The notes under the pieces: model-generated
Told to the model about the DNA's origin: nothing
The model's database searches: none
The model's input: only the letters and a program-made list of their open reading frames with translations
In this document: one piece after another, positions 53,772 to 63,337 of the stretch
Numbering within the stretch: position 1 is the stretch's first letter
Layout: each line of letters starts with the position of its first letter
From: Candidatus Gastranaerophilales bacterium
Lineage (GTDB): Bacteria > Cyanobacteriota > Vampirovibrionia > Gastranaerophilales > Gastranaerophilaceae
Assembly: GCA_944325635.1 (NCBI GenBank)
Contig: CALVBD010000001.1
Coordinates: forward strand, 496,001-560,000
Length of the DNA stretch: 64,000 nt
Direction: 5' to 3'
Program-made: the position numbers and the translations under genes

Positions 53772-55460
53772 TTACGAGTACATCTTCAACGTACGCTCTA
53801 TGTTCTTGCTTATTACGCTCTTGATTGAGTCATATTCTGTTTGCAATGCATTGTGTTCTGTATCTAAGCGTTTCAAAAGATTATCGTACTGCTTGTCTTT
53901 CGCTTCTATATCTCGTACGGTCTGCTGGTACTCTACTTCTGCCCGTGTTATTGCGGCTTCATTTACCTGTTCTGTTATATCCGTTGCATTCGTGTATATT
54001 ATTGATGTCCACGTTGCATTCTCAAGACCGCTGCCATCCTCCGTCGGTTCTGTATAGTTTACTCTTTCTAACGTTACATATCCGTTATCCAGTGCGTATT
54101 TCAGCCATTCCTGACTGTTCATCAGTCCGTCTTCTAACACTGTCCATAATATTTTGCCATTTGCAGTCAAGCCTGTTTCAGGAGTTTTTGCATCATCATC
54201 TAACGGCTCATCCTCTCCATTCGCGTGTTCAGGATGTGCTCCGTTTTCTATTCCGTCCAGCTGTACCTTGTCATCACTCGGTCCGTTCATTCTGTGCCAC
54301 AAATTTACGTACCATTGAGCCTGATCTTTATCTGTATATACTATTGTTTGCTCAGTAATTATAGGGTCAATTTGATTTAATTTTTCTATTTCTTCGGCAA
54401 CTTTTTCTTCCCATTCTTTATGGGCTTTTTCCCACGCTTCAACATCAGGAACAGTTTTTATTTCAGTTCCTGCCTGCTTCAAATCGTGCTCTACAAAGTA
54501 GAAGAATTTTTCCAAACTTTCTTTCTGTGCAGGACCGCCTGTTGCAGAACCATCATATTCATTATGAACTTCCCATAATAAATCAACACATCTCTGCCAT
54601 AATGTCATACTCGGATCCGACGCCGGACCTCCGACAGTTACAGTACCATATGATGTCTCTATAGTCTCACTGCCACCCTCAATAACATCACCTGAGCAGT
54701 GCCCTTCCTTTAACATCTCAGTAATTTCTTTAAAATTCTCAACTCCGTGTTTTGCAGAGTTCCAGGCCCAGTTTCCACCCTCAACAACAGTATATGTATG
54801 TCCGTCGCTGGTTGTAACCTCACCAGGTCCGATTAAATCTGATAATACGTGCATATAACAACAACTTCCGCCAACGGCACCACCCAAACAGCCTCCTGAA
54901 TTAATTACGGCCTGGTAAATCTCGTTATTTTCAGAAGGAACTTCTTCTGTCTTATTAAAATCTTTTTGCTGAGGTTCTTTTGCTATCAAACCGCCGACAG
55001 TGCCTTCTCCGCCGCCTACCCAGTTCCGCCAATCAGAGCCGTAGATTAATGTTGCCTGATCTATATAGGCAGGATTTTCTTTTTCAACATCTTCAATATC
55101 AGCAACGCCGTATTTTTGCAAAAACTCTCCAAGAGTCGCACTATCAAGATAATTTGTTGCATCCGTCTCTGAGACCATTATTTGTCCATCGGTATTTATT
55201 ATTCCGTACTGATTTTTTAGTATGCCATACTCTGTAAGACTTGTTCCTGTGAGTTTTTGAAGGACTTTGTTTCCTTCGGCATCATAAGTTGCAAACATTA
55301 ATTCACTTTCATTCAATGCATCCAAATAAGCAGCGCTTGCTTCGCTCGTTTTATTCGCAAGCGACATTTTTGCCGTTGTAATCGTCTGCGAACGCAGTTC
55401 ATTATCCGACAATCTTGCCGTTATACTCAGTAATCTTGCTTGTGATGCACTCAGGCCCAT
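53772..55460 (-). CDS. Large coiled-coil protein, variable-centre family, paralogue B
   Basis: About 562 residues, paralogous to the gene at 41930. The start at MGLSASQ (55460) is taken by comparison. The first 170 residues and last 200 nearly match paralogue A. The central region (about 172-345) differs, is Gly/Cys/Ser-rich (GGCLGGAVGGSCCYMHVL), and has a cysteine pair. The C-terminal coiled coil and final IERTLKMYS are identical. The DNA downstream of the stop is also duplicated for about 240 bp. No signal peptide; function unknown. Confidence 0.75.
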   Translation of the reverse strand: MGLSASQARLLSITARLSDNELRSQTITTAKMSLANKTSEASAAYLDALNESELMFATYDAEGNKVLQKLTGTSLTEYGILKNQYGIINTDGQIMVSETDATNYLDSATLGEFLQKYGVADIEDVEKENPAYIDQATLIYGSDWRNWVGGGEGTVGGLIAKEPQQKDFNKTEEVPSENNEIYQAVINSGGCLGGAVGGSCCYMHVLSDLIGPGEVTTSDGHTYTVVEGGNWAWNSAKHGVENFKEITEMLKEGHCSGDVIEGGSETIETSYGTVTVGGPASDPSMTLWQRCVDLLWEVHNEYDGSATGGPAQKESLEKFFYFVEHDLKQAGTEIKTVPDVEAWEKAHKEWEEKVAEEIEKLNQIDPIITEQTIVYTDKDQAQWYVNLWHRMNGPSDDKVQLDGIENGAHPEHANGEDEPLDDDAKTPETGLTANGKILWTVLEDGLMNSQEWLKYALDNGYVTLERVNYTEPTEDGSGLENATWTSIIYTNATDITEQVNEAAITRAEVEYQQTVRDIEAKDKQYDNLLKRLDTEHNALQTEYDSIKSVISKNIERTLKMYS

Positions 55461-55553
55461 TAGGGTCTTTTCCTTTTTCTTGTAAGTCGTCAATACGATT
55501 AACGGCTTTGAGCACAGCTATCTTTAAAAAAATCCTGATTTGTAACAAAAATT

Positions 55554-56876
55554 TTACAATTTTTCAGAATGTAAATTGGTAGATACAATTGCAACCATTA
55601 TCCAGAACACAAACTGTATCTGCGGTCTAAAAAATACTGTATCAACAAGTCCGTGAACCATTACGGCACAAATTGAAATTAGAGCGACTGATACAAATAT
55701 AACTTTTTGAATATCATCTGTTTTTAAAATAAATTTAACAGAGTTTTTAATCAATGTAATCAAAAATCCAAGGAAGGCAATAAGTGCAAATATACCGCTT
55801 TCAACTGCTGTTTCAAGAAAAATATTATAAGCGCTCAGTGCGTCAAAACCTGTTCTCATATATAATCCGTAAATTTCACGGAAATTTTTGTTCCCGACAC
55901 CGATACCTAAAAGCCAGTTATCCTTAAACATTTGGAGCGAGGATTGATAAACATTAAACCTGAATGAATTTGAAGAATCCTGTCTCATTGCAAAAATTGA
56001 TAAAACTCTTGCTCTAAGTGATGTAACAAAAAGCATTGCAGCCGTAAATAAGGCGAAACATCCGGCAATAAATGAAAGATAAAGCTTTTTGTAATTATTC
56101 CATAGGTATTTTGCAGAAACCGCAAAAAGTCCGGCAAAAATTACCATACAACCGATATAAGACCCGCGGCATCCGGTCAGAAAAAGTGCAGCCACAGAAA
56201 ATAAGGTTAATACTGATGAAATTACAAAAAATTTATACTTTTTCAAAATCGCAAAATAAGCACTCATACCGAAAAGTGCAGGAATACCGGCAACAAAATA
56301 TCCTCCTAGAAGATTTGGATTATATGGTTTGAGAGTTCCGTAAACACGGGTCATAACCTCTTCCGGATTCAATTTCGATACGTCCTGCCAGGTCGAAATT
56401 TCTTCAACATGAGAAAAATTCTGCAAAAAACCGATAATGCCCTCGAAACTTACACAAAGCCCGATTGCACCTAATATATAAGGGATTTTTGAAGTATTAT
56501 TCTTCAGATAATGAGCCGCAGATACATAAAAACCCAGATATGTAAAAGTTTTCATAAACCCTTTCAGACTCAATGCAAACAAAGTAGACCCTGCAAGGCT
56601 TATGACAACTATCATAAAATATGCCAAAAGCCAAATTTCAAAGGTATTCGGCTCAAATTTTTCGCCTTTTTTAGCTATAACTTTCAAAAGCGTTAAAAAT
56701 ATTGTAATTAAAGCAAGAAAACCGATAGCGTCAGATGACATAACAGTAGATCCGAAGATAACGGCAAGTATTGATATGAAAATCAGCCTGTCAATATTTT
56801 GCAAAAACAAGCTGTTTTCATATAAATACTGCAATTTATTTTGTGTAAAATTTAAAATACTATTGAATATCATCAC
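55554..56876 (-). CDS. O-antigen ligase / Wzy-like membrane protein
   Basis: A 440-residue protein with about 10-12 membrane segments and the Wzy_C signature: TGCRGSYIGCMVIFAGLFAV near residue 230 and the long loop with WLLGIGVGNKNFREIY. Family members transfer polysaccharide to lipid A or other acceptors at the outer face of the inner membrane; a cyanobacterial IctB-like role is another option. The start overlaps the upstream DUF4330 gene by 17 bp, so it is in that operon. A second Met directly follows the first. Confidence 0.85.
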   Translation of the reverse strand: MMIFNSILNFTQNKLQYLYENSLFLQNIDRLIFISILAVIFGSTVMSSDAIGFLALITIFLTLLKVIAKKGEKFEPNTFEIWLLAYFMIVVISLAGSTLFALSLKGFMKTFTYLGFYVSAAHYLKNNTSKIPYILGAIGLCVSFEGIIGFLQNFSHVEEISTWQDVSKLNPEEVMTRVYGTLKPYNPNLLGGYFVAGIPALFGMSAYFAILKKYKFFVISSVLTLFSVAALFLTGCRGSYIGCMVIFAGLFAVSAKYLWNNYKKLYLSFIAGCFALFTAAMLFVTSLRARVLSIFAMRQDSSNSFRFNVYQSSLQMFKDNWLLGIGVGNKNFREIYGLYMRTGFDALSAYNIFLETAVESGIFALIAFLGFLITLIKNSVKFILKTDDIQKVIFVSVALISICAVMVHGLVDTVFFRPQIQFVFWIMVAIVSTNLHSEKL

Positions 56877-57411
56877 TATGATTCATCATTTCCGAACAGC
56901 AGGTGCTTACCTGAAGATTGGAAACAGTCCCGTTAAATTTGTAATCTTTCCCCTCAAGAGTGATAGGCAAGCCTATTTTTATTTTATTTCCGCCGACAAC
57001 AGCCCCATCCTTTGTAATTTTAGCCGTATCTGTCAATGATACAAGGATATCATATACATGAGCCTGTGTCGGATCTTCTACAACAAGCATGGCTTTTTTA
57101 GGATCAGATGATGTTGTCAGTCTTGGAAGAATAGTTTTCCTTTTTTCAGATTTAACAGCCGCAATCTGCAAATCTGAATAAGGTACATTTCGTATGCTAA
57201 TAAAAGTAGATTCACCTGCTTTTACAGGAAGTTCTTTACCTGTATATGTGATACCGCGGATATATACATCAAAATAAATCTGGGATGTTGCTTCAATTTG
57301 ATTTGAAGCTGTCTGACGGAATTTTTTATAGGTAAAAAATCCTACAATTAAGGCAAGAATCACCCCCGCAATAATAATAAAATCGACCGTTTTAAATTTA
57401 AAATTGTTCAT
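56860..57411 (-). CDS. DUF4330 single-pass membrane protein
   Basis: About 183 residues: FKTVDFIIIAGVILALIVGFF as the N-terminal membrane anchor, then a beta-rich domain ending GGNKIKIGLPITLEG and DYKFNGTVSNLQV, which is the DUF4330 pattern. The start at 57411 is chosen to give the MNNFKFKTVD terminus; the frame is open 9 codons further. Function unknown; it sits between a heptose-kinase-like gene and an O-antigen ligase-like gene. Confidence 0.8.
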   Translation of the reverse strand: MNNFKFKTVDFIIIAGVILALIVGFFTYKKFRQTASNQIEATSQIYFDVYIRGITYTGKELPVKAGESTFISIRNVPYSDLQIAAVKSEKRKTILPRLTTSSDPKKAMLVVEDPTQAHVYDILVSLTDTAKITKDGAVVGGNKIKIGLPITLEGKDYKFNGTVSNLQVSTCCSEMMNHSDDIQ

Positions 57412-57424
57412 AAAGTTCTCCTTT

Positions 57425-58429
57425 TTAGAGTTTATCAACGGCTGAAAGAAGTTCTTCCACCGTACAAGTAGCGCAGCCGTATTGTCTTACAACAAGACTT
57501 GCCGCAACATTTCCGATAAGCGCCGCGTAAACAGGTTCGGCACCTGCTGCGAGTGCCAGTGTGTAAACAGCCGTAACCGTATCTCCGGCACCTGTTACAT
57601 CAAAAACTTCCGACTTATTAAATACCGGAATTTTTGTATATCTTTTATCCGGTTCTGTGACAAACATGCCGTCTGCACCGCATGTAATAAGAACGGATTT
57701 TGCAAACGTTTTATAGAGAAGTTTATCCCCTGCACGCTTTAAATCTTCTTCGTCCTTTATCTCAAAACCGACGGATTTTTGAGTATCCGGCAAATTCGGC
57801 GTCATAGATGTAATATCTTTATATTTACCAAGATCTTTTTGTGCGTCTACAACAATAACTTTATTATAAATATTCGCAAGTTCTATCGCACGTTTTACAA
57901 TTTTATCGGTCAAAGTTCCGATATGATAATCAGACAGGATAACCGCATCGTGCTGCGGAATTGTTTTTTCAATTTCTCTAAGCACCTTATCTTCAGTTTC
58001 TCTTGAAATCGGAGCATTGGTCTGCCTGTCCACGCGTACAATCTGCTGGGTAATTGACGTTGTGATAGAGCCGGAAATTCTTGTCTTTGTTGTTGTTTTA
58101 CGAGTGCTATCTTTTATAATATGCTCGCAATTGATACCGGCTTCCGCAAAAGCTTCCGCAAGCTGCCCTGCCTGATAGTCGTCTCCCGTGACACCTATTA
58201 CACTGACTTTTTTATTGTTCAAAGTTGCGGCGTTATGTGCAGCATTCGAGGCACCGCCTAAGATTAATTTTGTATGTGTATGCTGGAGAATTAACACAGG
58301 CGCTTCTCTGGAAATTCTTTCGGCATCGCCGTAAATCATCTCATCAAGCGCAAGATCCCCTATTACTAGAATTTTAGGTTCGCTTAACCTTTTGATATAA
58401 TATACAAGTTTTTCTTTATCTATTTTCAT
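57425..58429 (-). CDS. D-glycero-beta-D-manno-heptose-7-phosphate kinase-like (PfkB)
   Basis: A 334-residue PfkB-family kinase of the HldE-N/RfaE1 type: VIGDLALDEMIYGDAERISR near the N-terminus, LGGASNAAHNAATLN, the DYHIGTLTDK region and DVTGAGDTVTAVY with the catalytic Asp. In lipopolysaccharide synthesis it phosphorylates heptose-7-P at C1. No adenylyltransferase domain is fused. Fits with the ligase-like gene downstream, suggesting surface polysaccharide work. Confidence 0.9.
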   Translation of the reverse strand: MKIDKEKLVYYIKRLSEPKILVIGDLALDEMIYGDAERISREAPVLILQHTHTKLILGGASNAAHNAATLNNKKVSVIGVTGDDYQAGQLAEAFAEAGINCEHIIKDSTRKTTTKTRISGSITTSITQQIVRVDRQTNAPISRETEDKVLREIEKTIPQHDAVILSDYHIGTLTDKIVKRAIELANIYNKVIVVDAQKDLGKYKDITSMTPNLPDTQKSVGFEIKDEEDLKRAGDKLLYKTFAKSVLITCGADGMFVTEPDKRYTKIPVFNKSEVFDVTGAGDTVTAVYTLALAAGAEPVYAALIGNVAASLVVRQYGCATCTVEELLSAVDKL

Positions 58430-58485
58430 AAAAACTTCACAAGTATTTCACAGTCAATTTATCATAAACAAAACCGATAATCAAA

Positions 58486-59223
58486 TTACAGATGACGAAC
58501 AATAGGCATAAGCAACTGATCTGAAATCTGGTCACAGCCGTCAAAGGCTCTTGCTCTCATTAATTCTGCTGCAGTTTCATAATCGTAATCAACTTCTTTA
58601 TGAGTTACGGTAAAGGTTCCGCTGTCAAATTCAATAACCGCATAGCATGCTTTAGGTACACCGGTCATCGGACGGCCGACGCTTCCGACATTTACAACAG
58701 TCTGCTTTGTAAGCGTCTGGTATCCGCAAGGGATGTGAGTGTGTCCGCAAAGAATTAATTCCGCTATCTCTCCTTCTATCATTTCCTGAACTTCTGATAA
58801 CTTCATCCCGGGCAGAATATCTTCGTTCATTCTCCTTGGCGATCCGTGGACAAGAAGTACAGAAACCCCTTCCACCATAAGTTCTTTTCTCGGCGGCAGG
58901 CTTTTCAGAAAATCCTTTTTGTCCTGTTCAATAATATCATTATCATCTAATAATGCATTTGCCATAACAGGCATTTTTTGCTGCAATTTATTATAAATAT
59001 CAAGAGAAAAATCAGCAATCAGTTTATCGGTATTCCCCTGAATGATTGTCCAGTCATACCCGTGCTCCATTATATATGAAAGAACCATTCTAGGCTGCGG
59101 CCCTGCCATTGCTAAATCCCCGAGACACCAGATTTTGTCGCATTTTTCTTTTGCAATATCAAGAATTACACTCTCTAATGCCTGATAGTTCCCGTGAATA
59201 TCCGATATAACCGCAACTTTCAT
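58486..59223 (-). CDS. Calcineurin-like metallophosphoesterase
   Basis: A 245-residue YfcE-like phosphoesterase: ISDIHGNYQALESVI, CLGDLAMAGPQP, IIQGNTDK, LLVHGSPRRMNEDI, LCGHTHIP and VNVGSVGRP provide all metal ligands. The start at 59223 follows GAGAGGAATTTT. The substrate is unknown (cyclic or nucleotide phosphoester). It is divergent from ispG by about 78 bp. Confidence 0.9.
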   Translation of the reverse strand: MKVAVISDIHGNYQALESVILDIAKEKCDKIWCLGDLAMAGPQPRMVLSYIMEHGYDWTIIQGNTDKLIADFSLDIYNKLQQKMPVMANALLDDNDIIEQDKKDFLKSLPPRKELMVEGVSVLLVHGSPRRMNEDILPGMKLSEVQEMIEGEIAELILCGHTHIPCGYQTLTKQTVVNVGSVGRPMTGVPKACYAVIEFDSGTFTVTHKEVDYDYETAAELMRARAFDGCDQISDQLLMPIVRHL

Positions 59224-59284
59224 AAAATTCCTCTCTTTCATTTATACGATATTTAAATAATTAAACACTTTCAAAATTTTTATT

Positions 59285-59295
59285 TATGCTAACAT
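59285..59295 (+). promoter_or_regulatory. Extended -10 box close to the ispG start
   Basis: TATGCTAACAT, only 6 bp before the ATG at 59302, so transcription could start near the first codon. Confidence 0.45.
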
Positions 59296-59301
59296 GATTA
59301 T

Positions 59302-60357
59302 ATGATAAACAGAAGAAAATCAAAAGAAATTTCAATAGGAAACGTAAAAATAGGCGATGGGAATCCTATAAGTGTTCAATCCATGTGTAATACGGATACC
59401 CGTGATGTTGAGGCAACCTGTCGTCAGATAAAAGAACTTACCGATGCCGGATGCGAAATCGTAAGACTAGCGGTCCTAAATTCTGAAGCCGCAGATGCGA
59501 TTAAAGAAATCGTCAAAAAATCAGAGGTTCCGCTTGTTGCGGATATTCATTTTGACTATAAACTTGCAATACAGTGCATAAATAACGGGATTAATGCGCT
59601 CAGGTTAAACCCGGGAAACATCGGAAAAAGAGAAAATGTTGAAGCCGTTGTAAAGCTTGCAAAACAGCAGAAAATTCCAATCAGAATAGGGGTCAACGCA
59701 GGTTCATTAGAAAAAGAATTACAGGAAAAAGATATTCCGCTCTCTGAAAAAATGGTCATAAGTGCAATGAAACATATAAAAATCCTTGAAGATTTAGATT
59801 TTGATTTAATAAAAGTTTCCCTTAAATCTTCTGATGTTTTAACAACAATAGAAGCTTACCGCTCAATTGCAGAAAAAATTCCGTATCCGCTCCACCTTGG
59901 AGTGACAGAAGCGGGGACTTTACGCGGCGGCTTAATTAAATCCTCTGTAGGTTTGGGAACTCTCCTGGCTGAAGGTATCGGCGATACCATAAGAGTTTCT
60001 CTTACAGAAAATCCTGTTGAAGAAGTCAGTGCAGGTTTTGACATTCTGAAAAGCCTTAATTTACGCGAACGCGGCGTTAATTTTGTCTCCTGTCCGACCT
60101 GCGGCAGAACTCAGATTGATTTGATTTCTCTTGCAAAAAAGGTTGAAGAAAAATTTAAAAACCTTCCGTATAATATCACTATTGCTACAATGGGATGCGC
60201 TGTTAACGGTCCCGGAGAAGCTAAACACGCAGATTTCGGTATCGCAGGCGGAGTGAATGAAGGCCTTGTCTTTAAAAAAGGCGAAATCGTTGCTAAGGTG
60301 CCGGAGAATCAACTGCTTCAAAAATTAGAAGAAATTATAATAAAATCATACAAATAA
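59302..60357 (+). CDS. ispG: 4-hydroxy-3-methylbut-2-en-1-yl diphosphate synthase
   Basis: A 351-residue [4Fe-4S] enzyme of the MEP isoprenoid pathway. The TIM-barrel half begins RRKSKEISIGNVKIGDGNP and VQSMCNTDTRDVEAT; the Fe-S cysteines are in CPTCGRTQIDL and MGCAVNGPGEAKHADFG. Length fits the short bacterial form. No Shine-Dalgarno is evident. Provides the isoprenoid units that a UbiA-like enzyme could use. Confidence 0.95.
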   Translation: MINRRKSKEISIGNVKIGDGNPISVQSMCNTDTRDVEATCRQIKELTDAGCEIVRLAVLNSEAADAIKEIVKKSEVPLVADIHFDYKLAIQCINNGINALRLNPGNIGKRENVEAVVKLAKQQKIPIRIGVNAGSLEKELQEKDIPLSEKMVISAMKHIKILEDLDFDLIKVSLKSSDVLTTIEAYRSIAEKIPYPLHLGVTEAGTLRGGLIKSSVGLGTLLAEGIGDTIRVSLTENPVEEVSAGFDILKSLNLRERGVNFVSCPTCGRTQIDLISLAKKVEEKFKNLPYNITIATMGCAVNGPGEAKHADFGIAGGVNEGLVFKKGEIVAKVPENQLLQKLEEIIIKSYK

Positions 60358-60440
60358 TTCATTTTATTTTTTTGTAAAGAATTTATAATAAATTTTGTAA
60401 CTCTGAAAAAATGTATTATCATAATAAAATGAGGTGAATT

Positions 60441-60752
60441 ATGAAAAAAGGTTTAATTTTAAGCGCTTTATTATTAACTGGAGCTATTCCCGCATTTGCA
60501 GGTGTAGATATCCATGAAACTACATCTCCGCAGTACCTGTATAATGGCGGGTATTCTGATGAGGCAATCCGTTTAATTCAATATAATAAAGCTTATGCAA
60601 ACGGGGCAGACCTAAGAGCTGCAGAAGAAGCAAAGGCAAAAGACAGAGGATTTATGACAAAGTTTTGGGATTACATAGATCCATCAAGAGATGACGGAAG
60701 ATACTTCAATAGAAGTCTTCAGATGTCTAATCCTAGTTATGAAGATCTGTAA
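60441..60752 (+). CDS. Small exported protein, unknown
   Basis: A 103-residue protein with a signal peptide (MKKGLILSALLLTGAIPAFAG). The mature part is polar and helical (YSDEAIRLIQYNKAYANG). Its 3' end overlaps the start of the next TPR gene by 14 bp, which suggests coupled translation. GAGGTG precedes the ATG. No family recognised. Confidence 0.75.
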   Translation: MKKGLILSALLLTGAIPAFAGVDIHETTSPQYLYNGGYSDEAIRLIQYNKAYANGADLRAAEEAKAKDRGFMTKFWDYIDPSRDDGRYFNRSLQMSNPSYEDL

Positions 60753-61407
60753 TCCAATCCGGTTATTTATATCCATAATTATATTCTTAATCACCTCATT
60801 TTGTAATGCAGAAACTCTTGCACTACAGAAGGGTTCGCTGGAATACCTTGAAAACAGATTTGATTACTCACAATTAAATCCTATTGAACTTAATGAGGAA
60901 GGAGATATATATTTTGAGCAGGCACTTGCTGCAAAAGGTAAAAGAAGCCGTGAAAAACTCTTCCGGTATGCAATGGCTAAATATTTCCTAACCTCTAAAG
61001 CCGACGAAAAAAATGTATACGCCTTTGTACAAATGGGTCGTATTTACGACAACATGGATAAAGACAGATACGCTAAAGAATCGTTTTACAGAGCTACCAA
61101 TTTAGATTATCGTAATCCTTATGCAAATTTTTATTTTGGAGAATATTATTTTAAAAGAAGAGACTATAACAGAGCTTTAACATATTATCTCAGATCATAC
61201 CAGAATGGATTTGAAAACAATTTTGATTTAAATTTCAGATTGGCAGTTATATACGAAAAATTGGGAGATCTGGTAAATTCAAAGACATTCTATAACAAAT
61301 CTTATGAAATGAATCCTGAAAAAGCTGAAGAATACCAACAAAAATTACAGCAGATAGACGGTTTAAACTATGATAAATCCGAATATTATTATATTATCAG
61401 GGAGTAG
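60739..61407 (+). CDS. Exported TPR protein
   Basis: About 222 residues: a signal or anchor (MKICNPIRLFISIIIFLITS, cleaved near CNA) and about three TPR units (YAFVQMGRIYDNMDKDRYAKE, NPYANFYFGEYYFKRRDYNRA, FRLAVIYEKLGDLVNSK). TPRs mediate protein-protein contacts. The start at 60739 lies inside the upstream gene. The GHL10 gene begins 3 bp after its stop, so the three are probably one operon. Confidence 0.8.
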   Translation: MKICNPIRLFISIIIFLITSFCNAETLALQKGSLEYLENRFDYSQLNPIELNEEGDIYFEQALAAKGKRSREKLFRYAMAKYFLTSKADEKNVYAFVQMGRIYDNMDKDRYAKESFYRATNLDYRNPYANFYFGEYYFKRRDYNRALTYYLRSYQNGFENNFDLNFRLAVIYEKLGDLVNSKTFYNKSYEMNPEKAEEYQQKLQQIDGLNYDKSEYYYIIRE

Positions 61408-61409
61408 AC

Positions 61410-63308
61410 ATGAAATTCAAAAATATATTTACGGCATTAATAGCACTAATATTTATGGGACAAACATTTGCAGCTGCTGCAAACAATAATAATATGCTGG
61501 AGCCATACACATTAAAAAAAGGAGAAATTCTCTTCAGCCAATCAAAAAGACCCGTTAATGCTGTAAACCCTACATCTTACTCAAATAGACCTGGGAGTTT
61601 CTTTCCAGGAGCAAGAGGGGCAAATCAACTTATATTATATACTCATGATTATGGAGAACGCACACATACAAACGAATTCGGAACAGAAGCAATCATAGAC
61701 GGAAATACCGTTACGGATTTAAGCGGAGCAGACTCTTTTATCCCGGAAAACGGTGCTGTCATAAGCGGCCACGGGATAGCTAAAAACTGGATTACATCTA
61801 ATATCTCTGTCGGAACAAAAATTTATTATGATGAAATGACAGGTGTAATAACAACATATACAACTTCTGACAGTCTTATCTTTGAAGCAAAGCATAAGAT
61901 TGATGAAGCCAAAACAATGATAAATTATTATAAAAATAAAAACACTGATTACGATATGTCTTCTCCTGAAGATTATATAAAAGCAGCTGAAAATTATCTG
62001 AAAAAAGCTGAAAAAAATCCGCAGGATATACAAAAATATTCCCAATTAGCTATAAAGTCTGCAAATTCAGCTTTAAAAAGCGTCATTCCTTTTAAAAATA
62101 CTGAATTCAAAGGTGTGTGGCTGAGACCGACCGAAACCAGCGAAGCTGCTATTGCCGCATCGGTAAAAAAAATAAAAAATTCCGGTATTGATAACGTGTT
62201 TATTGAAACGTATTTTCACGGAAGGACTATATTCCCTAGCAAAACCATGCAAAAATATGGATTTATAGAACAAAATGAAAAGTTTAACGGAATAGACCCC
62301 CTAAAAATATGGATACGTGAGGCTCACAAAAATAATATCAAAGTGCATATCTGGTTTGAAACATTTTACGTAGGGAACCAGAAACCGGAATCTAACCCGC
62401 AAAATATTCTTGCAGTAAAACCTTCCTGGGGAAACAAAACTAAACCGTATTACGAATCTGCTGCGGCAACACCTTCTGTATCCGAGCATAACGGCTACTT
62501 TATTGATCCGGCAAACCCTGAAGTTCAAAAATTCCTGGAAGAGTTGATTACGGAAATTATTACCACATATAAACCTGACGGAATAAATTTGGATTATATC
62601 AGATATCCGCAAGCTGTAAGCAATGAGGCAACAAGCAACTGGGGCTATACGGAATTTGCAAGAAGTGAATTCTATTCTAAATACGGAAAAGATCCCGTTC
62701 AATTAACCACAACAGATCCTCTCTGGCAGCAGTGGGGGAATTACAGGAGGCAAAAGGTTAATGAATTTGTTGCTAAAATAGGCAAATTAGGCCGCCAGCA
62801 TAATATTTATGTAAGTGCGGTAATATTTCCTGATATAAAAGCCGCTTATGCCTCAAAGCTGCAAAACTGGCAGAGTTGGTCGGTGAATAATTATATCGAC
62901 GGTTTTACTCCGCTGTTTTTAACCTGTAACGCCAGAACATTAAACTCTATGGTTACAGAAGTATTAAAGCATAAAGCCGCAAATACTCATTTATTCGCAG
63001 GGCTTTTTGTAACCTTTATGGGCGGAAGCGAAGAAGATTTGATAAGAGAAATTCACGAAACAAGAAAACTTGATATTAGCGGAGTTATTCTGTTCGATTT
63101 TGCCCATCTTGATGATAAATATATTAATACACTATCAACAAGAGTGTTCAGCCCTAAACAAAAAGCTGCACCGACTCCGGCACAACAAAGTTCTGCAACA
63201 AGTCTGCCTAAAATAGACACAAAAGGCGATGTATACCAGAACACTCAAAAACCCGCCCAACCGACTCTTACCCCTTCAAAAAAACGTAAAGGCTGGTTTA
63301 ATAAATAA
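61410..63308 (+). CDS. Exported GHL10/DUF187-like glycoside hydrolase
   Basis: A 632-residue protein with a signal peptide (FTALIALIFMGQTFAAAANN). Residues about 230-560 are the glycosyl hydrolase-like 10 TIM-barrel: FKGVWLRPTET, IDNVFIETYFHGRTIFPSK, VHIWFETFYVG, DGINLDYIRYPQAV with acidic residues, VSAVIFPDIKAAYASKL and DGFTPLFLT. The N-terminal 200 residues are an uncharacterised region with a helical stretch. The C-terminus is Pro/Gln-rich and ends in a basic KKRKGWFNK. It probably acts on envelope polysaccharide. Confidence 0.85.
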   Translation: MKFKNIFTALIALIFMGQTFAAAANNNNMLEPYTLKKGEILFSQSKRPVNAVNPTSYSNRPGSFFPGARGANQLILYTHDYGERTHTNEFGTEAIIDGNTVTDLSGADSFIPENGAVISGHGIAKNWITSNISVGTKIYYDEMTGVITTYTTSDSLIFEAKHKIDEAKTMINYYKNKNTDYDMSSPEDYIKAAENYLKKAEKNPQDIQKYSQLAIKSANSALKSVIPFKNTEFKGVWLRPTETSEAAIAASVKKIKNSGIDNVFIETYFHGRTIFPSKTMQKYGFIEQNEKFNGIDPLKIWIREAHKNNIKVHIWFETFYVGNQKPESNPQNILAVKPSWGNKTKPYYESAAATPSVSEHNGYFIDPANPEVQKFLEELITEIITTYKPDGINLDYIRYPQAVSNEATSNWGYTEFARSEFYSKYGKDPVQLTTTDPLWQQWGNYRRQKVNEFVAKIGKLGRQHNIYVSAVIFPDIKAAYASKLQNWQSWSVNNYIDGFTPLFLTCNARTLNSMVTEVLKHKAANTHLFAGLFVTFMGGSEEDLIREIHETRKLDISGVILFDFAHLDDKYINTLSTRVFSPKQKAAPTPAQQSSATSLPKIDTKGDVYQNTQKPAQPTLTPSKKRKGWFNK

Positions 63309-63314
63309 CATATT

Positions 63315-63325
63315 TATGCTATCAT
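63315..63325 (+). promoter_or_regulatory. Extended -10 box close to the comEC start
   Basis: TATGCTATCAT, 12 bp before the ATG at 63338; the same form as before fic and ispG. Confidence 0.4.
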
Positions 63326-63337
63326 CCGTTCATAAGT

